Assembly: GCF_032884065.1 (NCBI RefSeq)
Contig: NC_088863.1
Coordinates: forward strand, 45,591,797-45,655,796
Direction of reading: 5' to 3'
Length of the DNA: 64,000 nt
Source of the DNA: Artemia franciscana
Taxonomy: Eukaryota > Arthropoda > Branchiopoda > Anostraca > Artemiidae
Part shown: positions 12,214-24,300 of the stretch, in pieces
How the letters are laid out: each line of letters starts with the position of its first letter
Numbering within the stretch: position 1 is the stretch's first letter
Program-made: the position numbers and the translations under genes
Notes under the pieces: model-generated
Databases searched by the model: none
Told to the model about the DNA's origin: nothing
The model's input: the letters and a program-made list of their open reading frames with translations, nothing else

Positions 12214-12395
12214 CTCAAGAATGTCAGCATTTAAGAACCGGTGTGGATCGCGTCACTCTTCGGAAATATTTAAAGCAAGGAACTGTTTTTGGAGTTTGCT
12301 CCGGATGCAAAAGTGTAGATTCAGTCCCACCCAATGAGGAGGTTGATGTGCAAAAAGAGAATATTGATCAAAAAGATGGCGATGAAGCCGATAAG
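12214..12395 (+). CDS. Usp16-45: Usp16-45 exon a: first half of ZnF-UBP domain
   Basis: The acceptor follows a CCTTCAATTTTAG tract and the donor is AAG|gtctgt. The exon enters with two bases of a split codon and leaves in phase 0. It encodes QECQH...VCSGC, which carries the first zinc ligands (C4, H6, C29, C32), and then an acidic loop. It aligns with the CRHI...CQDC region of vertebrate USP16. Its reading frame has no start codon of its own, so at least one upstream exon is missing from this annotation. A family C hairpin ends only about 44 bases upstream of the exon. Confidence 0.9.
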
Positions 12396-15300
12396 GTCTG
12401 TTGCTAGTTTTGGTTGCATTTTACATAACCATGTGGTTGTATTTCGCCTTTGCAATCTTTTCTGAAAAAAAATTTCTTATACCAAGAAGCACAAAGCGTT
12501 TTTAAAACCAAGCCACTATTCAATTTCATCAACACACCAGCTCAGTGACTTCACGCACTTTACCAACACAAACGTTTGTGTATTTACATGACGCAAGTAT
12601 ATATACTACTGAACTAAATACACAATTGTATTTAGTCTTCCTAAATGATCGTGTTTTGCGAACTTATTTAAGCATACAAACAGAATATGGGATTGCATCA
12701 ATTTTTAAGACTAAATTCGTTGAAATACTCGCTAGATTTAAGTTCATTCAATATCCTTCAAAATGCTTAATATTGGCTTTGCTGAACAATTTTATGCTTT
12801 GAGTGTGAAAGATTGAGGAATTTAAATTCTTCGTCAACTTCCCTTGTTTTTATTTCGCAAATGCCATTTTATCGTTCATGGTATGTCTGGAATTAGAGAG
12901 GAATGTTCTCTCTATAAAGATTAGTTAAGCCATGTAATGCTCAAAATAGGAAAACATATTTCTGAGTTATATAGAATGTTTATGCAAATGCGAACCGTTC
13001 AAACTATGCCAACTCTTTATGCAGAACAGTTTTGTAAATTTTAAAGTCCTACTAGTATGTTGTTTTTTTTTTCAAGCGAAAACGGTCAAACTATGTTGTA
13101 AGGGCAGTTTTTGCTGGTACTTCGGGTAAATTCTCTGAATTCTCTCTCTCTAAAAGTTCTAAAAAATCTAAATCTACCTATCAAAAAAAAATTCTTTACT
13201 GCATTAACAAAAAACTTATTTGTTTGCAACACAATTTCTTGGCTGAAAGAACGAATGCTTATCGTTGATCCATAATAGAGATGGATTCGCATGAATTTTC
13301 TACATGAAGATATCTTTTTTTTATTATTGAACAGCGTGAAATCTGGAGTCACTTTATTTGCCTCTTGATAGTAGCTAGGATAGCGAAAATCGTGAAGCAG
13401 CAAAAATCGTGAAGCAGCATTTCATACTACGAAGCAGCATGTGCACATCATAGTTTAACTAGTTAATATAGTTTTATAGAAACTTATCTATTATACTTCA
13501 AAGAACTGGTTTTTCCAAACTGTAAAAAAGCTCCGATGTATAATACAAAATGAATTTTTAGACTTTGCTGTAGTGGAATGAAGCACATTTTTTCTCGTTG
13601 CTAAAGAATAATCTGAGTAAACCTCAAAAACAAAAATTGCCAAAGATAGCGGAGATTTATAAGTGATAAAGAACATTTACTGTCAAAGTTCAGACAGCAT
13701 TGATTCAGGCTTTTTGAATGCGCGTTTCTCAATCGATTTGTTGACTGTTGAATTTTTTCAAGCATAGTTTATACTTTGTTTAACCTCTTCCCTCAAACCT
13801 TTGTTGTGGTGATAAAAAATTATGAGCTTATTAAGCTTCTTCATAAACCTGCGTAATAAAGACAATATTTCTCATTAAAAACAGACTTGTGGATGAACCG
13901 TCATTGTAGCTTCTCCAACTACTCTTGATGTATTCTAGAAATGCTGATATTTTTAGGTTTTCCTTGTATACTCTTAAATGTTCCATATATTGTTTCTATT
14001 TTAGTTTTTTATTTTCCTCTCTCGAAATCAATTCTGGAAAATATGAAGTGTAGATTCTATGTTATATTTGCTCACTTAAAATTTTATTTTAGGATCATTC
14101 GAATTTTTTAGTATCATCATCATCTTTAATTATTTGTTAGTTTAGTAACGCTATTTTTTGAATACTGTGGTTTGATATCTCGGTTTGACATTACTGTTTA
14201 AAATATAATGTGAAAGAATACGGTGTTTCCTTTTATGGATGAGACGAGAGCTTCCATTCCCTGGGCTCAATGACTGGGCTCAATGAATATATAAGAAAAT
14301 GGTTTCTAATGCATTATTGTCGCAATTTTACAAATTAAGAAAATCGGTTCATATGCTGCTATTACTGATATCATGAACTTTTTATTAATAAAATGAGCAA
14401 TTAGTATTCTACTATTAATACCTCCCCAGCCTTAAACAAGACTTAGCAGCTTCCTCATTCGTCATGAGCCCTACTCCCTGTCTATATACCCTATCCTTCC
14501 TGCCTGAGTAAACAAATTATATATCGACTAATTTCATGCTTCGTACCCCCTGGGATATGAGTTTCTGAAACTCCTAATAAGTCCAGGTCGAATCGTCTGA
14601 ATTTGTCAGTCAAAATGTCGATACGATAGTCATTTTTTAACTTTGTAACATTTCAAGTTCTAATTTTCACGTTTTTTAAATAATTGAAATTATTTTGGCC
14701 TCAGGAAAAGAATGATTCCGTTTTCCAGTGCAGGAAGGGAATCAACATATCTTCTCAAGTCTACACCGAAGTGCCTAAGCCGGCTTAGAACCGAACTGCA
14801 AGCAGTCCCTGGGACCTCCAGTATGAATGGAGGCTTTGTGCAATCCTGGGGTCATCTTGGTCACAACATGGTTTTCAGCACGGGAGGGTAGGCCTTATTT
14901 GCATTTAACAAAATTTCGGTTTTACCTCTTAAGTGTGTATTTTCAACTATTTTATTGTGGTAGTTATTTGCTAAGATTGCCAACATTTCTTGCAGGATAT
15001 TGCTACTGTGAAAAAAATCACTGAGAAATCAGTGTGGATTTGTATGAACTGTGGATATCAAGGATGCGGAAAATCACATGAGCAGCATGCCTATCAGCAT
15101 TATAAACAGCCAAGGTGAGAATTTATTTTGTCGTCTCTTACGGAAAAATATCCCCAAACAAAAGCCGTTACAACCGTAACGGTTTGTGTATGATTTACAA
15201 CGCTTATTGCGCCCCTGTGCTTTTGTTTTTATCAGGCATGGCTCATCTGTTTCGTAAGAAAGATCGACATTCTCTACGTACGGCTTATTTCAGATATTGC

Positions 15301-18300
15301 AAATTCCTCCTCCGGCTTCCTAGATGGCACCGAAACAAAAAAATAATTGCTCGATTTGGTTTAGTAGATGTGCCTTCTCGGATTCGGTCTTCCAGTGATG
15401 ATTTATGTAAAAAGACTGTCAACTTTATTCACGTTTATGACCCTCTGCAGCCTTTTTTCCATATAGATACTGGTTGATTAGTCCATATTGTCTTTTGTTA
15501 GTTTGAATTTTGTTTTTCTTCGCTGTTTATCGTATTTGTTTTTGTTTATTTATTTATATTTATTTATAATACTCCGTACTTTGTTTTTTTTATACTTTAC
15601 GGGTAATAAAGTTCATTCATTCATTCATATCGATGGTTGGATAGGGATAACAGGGCTTATTAAAAAACATGCTGTGCTTCTATCCCACTTTTTATGGCTA
15701 TAATGACAGAAGCGTTGAGATAGCTAGGAAATGCTTAGCGGATGAAAGATGACAGATGTCCAAAAATCCTCCTGATCAGTCAGTCATCTAGGACCAAACT
15801 GAAAGCAGATCGTCAACAAATGGAGTTGGAAGAGGTTGTGAGAAAGTATTTAAGGGAAATTAAAGCTTCTTGAGAGAGGGTAAAGATGGATCCTTTGAAT
15901 TATTTGGAATGAAGGAGGAGTGTGCGCAGCTGTGTCGGCCTCATGTGGCTTGGTGCTGCAAGTACATAATTCGCCGCCGGCTCCTCGGCACGTGGCAGGC
16001 TTCAGTATATGGATTCTCGCGGTCGCTTGTCTTCTAAACGCTGTCAATTTGAGCCTTTTCTTGATTTTATGACGTCCAAATGAACCTTAAATTAGAAGTA
16101 GTGCCTTTGTAAAATTACGTTTTTTTTATTGGATCTTTAACTTTTGCCTCGTTTTGTCTTTTGTCATTATGAAAGACATATCGCGGAACCTTTGTTTCTT
16201 TTAATTGTTCAGGTGGTGGGACAAAAACTTCTTTTGCCTCAGCTTGTCTTTTTCATTATTAAAGACATGTCGCCGAACCTTTGTTTCTTTTAATTGTTCA
16301 GGTGGTGGGACGGAAACTTCTTTTTCTTCCAACGATTTATATAGTCTAGGTTTTTGATTTTGAAAGGTATGGTAGGTATTGATGACCTTACCCATGTCAA
16401 AACCCAAAACCAAATAACCACCCTCCATCATTTTCAATTTGTTTAGCTCGTTTTACCTCGACTTGTCTTTCGTCATTATGAAATACATATCGCCGAACAT
16501 TTTTTTTTACAATGGTATGGAAGGCATATATGACCTTATCCATGTCAAAATCCCAAATTGAATCATCATATAAAAAAATGCTTATATTGTCATAAGAAAT
16601 GCTTAAATGATGTACTAACATAGTACATGACGTCATTTGCAAAAACCAAATTAAGGCTCTTAACAAGTTTTATAAGACTTCTGATTTATCCAGATCGTTT
16701 TTTAATGCGAAAATATTCCAAGATACCAATTTTCCAGGAAAAATATGGAGCCATTTTCGAGAACATACATACATGCACAATTATTACTCACTTACAAAGA
16801 TAGTAATATATATATATATATATATATCCCCACCAGATCCTTATCAAAGTCACTAAGAACTCCGCCCAAGCCACGGGGATGACCTTTCCTGAGTTAGTAT
16901 AAACTATTTTTCATCTAAGTGCCTAATGTATAGGAAAACCGAAGTATAACTTCAAGTAATAAAATATAATAGAATCATAATTAACTGGCTACTGTAGTTT
17001 CTGTCCTTACAAGGTAGTCATATCATGCGGGCTGCTAGAAAATGAAGAGCATCACACATCTGAGCCATTGGCCAAAAAATGTATGTTGAATGCTCTCAAA
17101 TGGAGGATTCGTAGCAGGATAACAAGATGAGGAAGATCAACATAAACTGACATTGTCCTTCTGATTCTCCTTTTGAATGCAGTTGAATAAACAGTTTTTG
17201 ACGTATTATTTTAGAATTTTGAAAATGTTAGGTTTTTAGGCGTAACAGTCTACGAAATAGGTGTTATGGAATACAAACTTGGGTATTTTGTGTACTTTTT
17301 GTATCCAGAAAAGTAAACCATTATTGCATGCACACAAATAACGTCCGGTAATTTAACTTTTTAAATGAAACTAAACACTGAGGGTAATTTATCCTGACAC
17401 GTGGTGGTAATTTGATTAGCTTATCTGTGTATATAAAACCATAAATCCGTATTTTCGAACATGATTTGTATGCTTCTATTATGTATACAAGTTTTTTGTG
17501 TATACTGCTTAGTAAAAGTCTAAAATTAATAGTTTTTTCTATTGGCAATTTGGTTCCACATTCGGTAATCTTGGAATGCTCGAACGCATTAATACTTACT
17601 CTGAACCTACTAGCTATTAAATAAAAAAAACAAGTTTTTTCGACTGAAAGTAAGGAGCGACATTAAAACTTAAAACGAACAGAAATTACTTCGTATATGA
17701 AAGGGGCTGCCTCCTCATCAACGCCCCGCTCTTTACGCTAAAGTTTGACTCTTTCTCTCAACTCTTCTTTTTAAAACAGTAAAAAACTTTAGCGTAAAGA
17801 GCAGGGCGTTGATGAGGAGGCAGCCCCTTTCATATACGAAGTAATTTCTGTTCGTTTTAAGTTTTAATGTCGCTCCTTACTTTCAGTTGAAAAAACTTGT
17901 TTTTTTTTATTTAATTTCTGAACGTTTTTGAATCAATACATGTTTTGATTTTGGCTCTCCGCAGAGGAATTTGCATTTTTTTTTATTTTTTTTTTTTTTG
18001 GCTAAATAGCTTTCATAATTTTGATCGAATGATTTTGAGAAAAAAAGAGCGGGGAGGAAGCCTAGTTGCCCTCCAATTTTTTGGTTAATTAAAAAGGCAA
18101 CTAGAACTTCTAATTTTTTACAAATCTTTTTATTAGTAAAAGATATACGTAACTTATAAATTAGCTTACGTAAAGAGTTTTTTATTCTCATGTTTTTATT
18201 ACACATATGAGAGGGTTCGCCCCCTCGTCAGTACCTCTCTCTTTACACCAAATCTTAAATTTTGTCCCAATTCATTAAGAATGACCCCTGAATCACAAAA

Positions 18301-21300
18301 GCCGTAGAATAAATAGTTGACATTATTAAAAATACTTTAGCGTAAAGAGCGAGGCATTAGGAGGAGGTGAGCCCATCATATGGGTAATAATTTCTGTTCG
18401 TTTTAAGTTTTAATGCTGCTCCTTACTTCCAGCAGAAAAAACTTTTTCATATTTATTTTTTCATTGTTTTTTTTTAAATAATGCTAGTAAATCCTGTGCT
18501 CCCTTCATGGAAATTTTCTTCCCCCATGACAAATTCCTCGGTGGAAAGTTCCCCCAGCATATCCTCTTCTTCTCAACCCCTCCCCCAAACCAAAAAATTC
18601 TCCTGAAAACGCCTGTACACTTCCCAATAACCATTATTATATGTAAGCACTGGTCAAAGTTTGTAACTTGTAGCCCCTCCCACGGGGACTGTGGAGGAGT
18701 AAGTCGTCTCCAAAGACATAGTTATAAGGTGTTTTGACTACGCTGAATAAAATGGCTATCTCAGAATTTTGATCCCTTGACTTTGGGAAAATAATTAGCG
18801 TGGGAGGGGGCCTAGGTGCCCTCCAATTTTTTTGCCCACTTAAAAAGGGCACTAGAACTTTTCATTTCCGTTAGAATGAGCCCTCTCGCAACATTCTAGG
18901 GCAATTGGGTCGATACGATCACCCCTGGGAAAAAAAAAACAAACAAACAAATAAACACGCATCCGTGATCTGCCTTCTGGCAAAAAATACAAAATTCCAC
19001 ATTTTTGTAGATAGGAGCTTGAAACTTCTACTGTAGGGTTCTCTGATACGCTGAATCTGATGGTGTAATTTTCGTTAAGATTCTATAACTTTTATGGGGT
19101 GTTTCCCCCTGTTTTCTAAAATAACGCAAATTTTCTCAGGCTCGTAACTTTTGATGCGTAAGACTAAACTTGATGAAACTTATATATTTAAAATCAGCAT
19201 TAAAATGCGATTCTTTTGATGTAGCTATTTGTATCAAAATTCCATTTTTTAGAGTTTTGGTTTCTATTGAGCCGGGTCGCTCCTTACTACAGTTCGTTAC
19301 CACGAACTGTTTGATAGGCCAAATCACTTTTACGCAAAGTAAAGTACTAACGCACATGTCTTTGTTTATTGCCCAAAATGTAATATAATTTAACCAGGAT
19401 CGTATCCAGGATTTTTGTTTTGGAGTGGGGGGAGGGTTACTTATCTGAACCTACTAGCTATAGGCCAAATCACTTTTACGCAAAGTAAAGTACTAACGCA
19501 CATGTCTTTGTTTATTGCCCAAAATGTAATATAATTTAACCAGGATCGTATCCAGGATTTTTGTTTTGGAGTGGGGGGAGGGTTAAAAAAACTTTTAAAA
19601 CACATTGATTATATTTTTTTCTCGTTTTTACATGTTGGACAATTTTTTTTTTTGGGGGGGGGGGTCCAAACCCCTACCCCCCTGGTTGTGGGTCATCAGC
19701 CTCTGCTTTCGGGCCTCATTCACGGATAAAAATCTTCACCGATTCCTCTTTACTAAGAAATAAAAATGCACGACGTTCTGTTCTTTTGAAATAAGGTGAT
19801 TAACTGTGAAAGAGTGCCGTGTCAAATATTATTTTGTATTTGCTAAATGGAAATCGGTGAGTCGAGTTGGGGCAATACCAAACGCTGTCCATATTTTCAT
19901 ATTTTTTTCCCACCTATTCAACTTCCCCATTTAATAATAAGCCTTTGTTATGGAACTGCAAGAAGTAATGTTTCTCCTCTACGGTGTAGGATACCATACT
20001 GTTGTTGATTGTGTTTCCTTTGTTACATGGAAACATTTACGTGATTATGAAACACATGAATGTTCTGAAATGCTTTTAAATGAACAGGAAAAATTTTTAT
20101 ACGTCAAGCTGCTTTGAGACGGCTGGGCCTCACTCATTTGAATTTCCTTCAAATGATAACGTTCCCTGTTTGGAAACTTTCGAAGGATTGTCAATAAATA
20201 AAACATTTGCAGGTACCAAATGGCTAAATATACTGCATCCTAAAATGGTTTCATCAAAGAATAAGGAACACTTTAGCTTAAAGAGTGTGGGGTGGGGATG
20301 TCAGCCTTCATCAACTATAAAATGATTTGTGTTCGTTTCAAGTTTTAATGCCGCTCTTTGTTTTCAGTTGATAAATTAAAGGAGATTATTTTTGTTAATT
20401 TTGGCGTTATAGAACCTTCCAATATCCTGCAGCTCCCTTCCCAATGTCAATGTTTTAAAGATTTTCATGCAACTCACTAAATTTTTCACTTATTTTGATT
20501 TTATGTTGTTTCCACTATCTCTATACTGTTCGCTCTATCTCTAATAATTAGCTCCCTCTGAAAAGAATTGCTATTTTCAAATTTTTGATTGTCTGTTGCT
20601 GGCCACTTTGCAGAAGAGCCGTTTTAACTTTTTGAAATAGCTGATACAACATAGAATAGAAAATAAAAGTACAATTCTTGGTTATCAGTATTCATATCGT
20701 GGACTTCTTTTGGCTTTTAAATCGATTCAAAAGCAGATTTTCAGAATATTAGACCTTATATCTTCCTCTGGCGCTTAGTGTATCCAAGAGGAGTCGTCCA
20801 TCGTCTCTCATTGATGCGAGAAGAGGAGCCTATCTTGAGGTGTTCAAGTATGGTGGTGTATTTGGGGATAGTACAAGTTCATTCTAATATAATAAATATG
20901 CTGCTAAACTGAATCTTTGCTTTTAGGAAGAATGAGAAGAGCTTCTGGGAAGGCGGTGTACCCCCCCCCCCCCAGGATTTCATGAGTTTTAACGTATTTT
21001 CTTCAAAATTATCTTTGGGAAGGATCAGTGCCGTATCCAGGGGTGTGAAAAAAAATTTCTGACTCGCAAAAAATACATGTAAACAAATTTTTGCAACTTA
21101 AACCTGAATAATTATTAATCTATTGCAGTAAATAGGTCATGTATTGTGCAATTTTTTATTGTTAAACAGGAAACAAATTTTTGCATAGATTAAATAAAAA
21201 AAACAAGTTTTTTCAACTGAAAGTAAGGAGTGACATCAAAACTTAAAACGCACAGAAATTACTTCGTATATGAAAGAGGCTGCTTCCTCATCAACGCCCC

Positions 21301-24300
21301 GCTCTTTACGCTAAAGTTTGACTCTTTCTCTCAATTCTTCTTTCTAAAACAGTAAAAAACTTTAGCGTAAAGAGCGAAGCGTTGATGAGGAAGCAGCCTC
21401 TTTCATATACGAAGTAATTTCTGTGCGTTTTAAGTTTTGATGTCACTCCTTACTTTCAGTTGAAAAAACTTGTTTTTTTTATTTAATTTCTGAACGTTTT
21501 TGAATCAATGCATGTTTTGATTTTGGCTCTCCGCAGAGGAATGATCAAAACGAAATTTGCATATTTTTTTTTTGGCTCAATGGCTTTCTCATAATTTTGA
21601 TCGAATGATTTTGAGAAAAAAAGAGCGGGGGACGAAGCCTAGTTGCCCCCCGATTTTTTGGTTAATTAAAAAGGCAACTAGAACTTTTAATTTTTTACGA
21701 ATCTTTTTATTGGTAAAAGATTTACGTAACTTATAAATTAGCTTACGTAAAGAACTTTTGTATTCTCATGTTTTTATTACATATATGAGGGGATTCGCCC
21801 CATCGTCAGTACCTCGCTCTTTACACGAAAGCTTAAATTTTATCCCAATTCATTAAGAATGACCCCCTGAATCACAAAAGCCGTAGAATAAGTAGTTGAA
21901 ATTACCGAAAATACTTTAGCGTAAAGAGCGAGGTATTAGAAGGAGGTGAGCCCCTCATATGGGTAATAATTTCTGTTTGTTTTAAGTTTTATTGCTGTTC
22001 CTTACTTCCAGCTGAAAAAGCTTTTTCACTTTTATTTTTTAATTGTTTTTTTTTTTAATAATGCTAGTAAATCCTGCTCTCCCTTCATGGAAATTTTCTT
22101 CTCCCATTACAAATTCTCGAAGGAAAGTTCCCCCAGCATATCCCCCTCTTCTCAACCCCTCCCCCAAACCAAAAAAATCCTCCTGAAAACGCCTGTATAC
22201 TTCCCAATAACCATTACTATATGTAAGCACAGGTCAAAGTTTGTAACTTGTTGCCCCTCCCACGGGGACTGTGGGGGAGTAAGTCGTCCCCAAAGACATA
22301 GTTATAAGGTTTTTTGACTCCGCTGAATAAAATGGCTATCTCAGAATTTTGATCCGTTGACTTTGGGAAAATAATTAGCGTGGGAGGGGGCCTAGGTGCC
22401 CTCCAATTTTTTTGGTCACTTAAAAAGGGCACTAGAACTTTTCATTTCCGTTAGAATGAGCCCTCTTGCAACATTCTAGGACAACTGGGTCGATACGATC
22501 ACCCCTGGGGAAAAGAAAAAAAAAACAAAAAAACAAAAAAACAAATAAACACGCATCCGTGATCTGCCTTCTGGCAAAAAATGCAAAATTCCACATTTTT
22601 GTAGATAGGAGCTCGAAACTTCTACAGTAGGGTTCTCTGATACGCTGAATCAGATGGTGTGATTTTCGTTAAGATTCTATGACTTTTAGGGGGCGTTTCC
22701 CCCTATTTTCTAAAATAACGCAAATTTTCTCAGGCTCGTAACTTTTGATGGGTAAGACTAAACTTGATGAAACTTATATATTTAAAACCAGCATTAAAAT
22801 GCGATTCTTTTGATGTAGCTATTGGTATCAAAATTCCATTTTTTAGAGTTTTGGTTACTATTGAGCCGGGTCGCTCCTTACTACAGTTCGTTACCACGAA
22901 CTGTTTGATACGGAAACTTTGATAATCGCTTATATATTGCAATGGGTCATGCGTTACGCAGCTTGTAATTGTAAAACAGGCCATCATGGGTGCAGGTTGT
23001 TTATCTATTCAATCAGTTGAGTTCCTGACTTTGTTAAGTGACGGTTGATTAGAAAAATGAAAAGGAAATGTGACATATTGTCGTTTTTTGCACCCAGGCG
23101 AATAAGGTAAGATATTTTTGCTAGTAAAGTTTGCGGGTCATCTGCGTACGGTTCATCCGTCCCTGGAATTTTAAATACCGTTGATATGGTTTCCGATTCT
23201 TCTGAACTTGACTCAGGTTCCAGTTCACTCGATACAGTCACTTCACAGCGCACTATTCCAAGGTCTTCTTCATCTCCAAACGACATTGGACGGTTTTTAC
23301 ACAAATTGTCGTCACTCGACGCAGTGTCCAAACTTCGTCTTCTAAAGATCCTTTGGGCTCTAGACATATGACACAATTTTCCTATATTTTGGAAAAGAAA
23401 GTTGAAGTTCAGTTTGGGTCAGCTGGTTGTTCTATTCTCCTTCTGATTACGGTGATTTTTGTCGATTTTGTCTTCTTTTTTCGCCAACCACCAGCGTTTC
23501 TGAAACGCAACTTTTCTTCGTTTCTGATACGCAACTTCGTTTCTGTTGCGGAGAAAATGGAGGATGACAGCATCTTCCAGAAAGACACAACAAGGGTAGC
23601 GCATATTCAGGAAAACCGTCAAAATAGAGGTAGATTTTTGAAATAATAATATTTTGTGGATGGCAACAGCCTGGGCTTCGAGGTACAAACGATCCCGGTC
23701 TCATTTCAGTCACGGAGCCAGAACCGTCTCGAATGATGGGAATTTCTGGACTTTTTTATTATTAATGGCAAAGAATGGTGATGAAATTTTGAAAAGTCAC
23801 CTTTTTTCAGCAACAAATGCCACATATGTTTCTTAAATTATTCCGAGTGGTCTGATTGCTGCTTGTGGAGAAATTCTTCGACAATCCATCTTAAAAAAAT
23901 TAAACGCTCATTCTTGCTTTTCAGTCTTTGCTGACGAAACGGCAGACATTTCCAATGTAGAACAGCTATCTGTTCCACTACATCTCTTCTGGAAATCCTC
24001 ACGAGGATTTTCTTGGTCATGTCCCAGCTATGGATCTGACTGGGACAAGGCCTTGCTTCGTCAATTCCGCATTTTCTTTACAGCCTTGGGCTTAACCTAA
24101 ACAAAATGGTAGGCCAGGGCTATTATGACGTGGTAGGGATGAGCGGCGATCTGAGAGATGTTCAGGCGGCATAACCAAATAGTACCTGTAGGCACTTCAC
24201 GTACACTGTGGTATCCACAGTCTTGACCTTGTCATTTTGTCTGTCTGCTCTATTCTACCTTTTAAACATTTTGTTCGGAACCCTATCTCAAGTTTGCAAT

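Noticed and set aside
23005-23376. 123-residue - strand frame as a gene
   Set aside because: It lies antisense to the N-terminal part of the broken hAT transposase, whose + strand words are recognisable family motifs.
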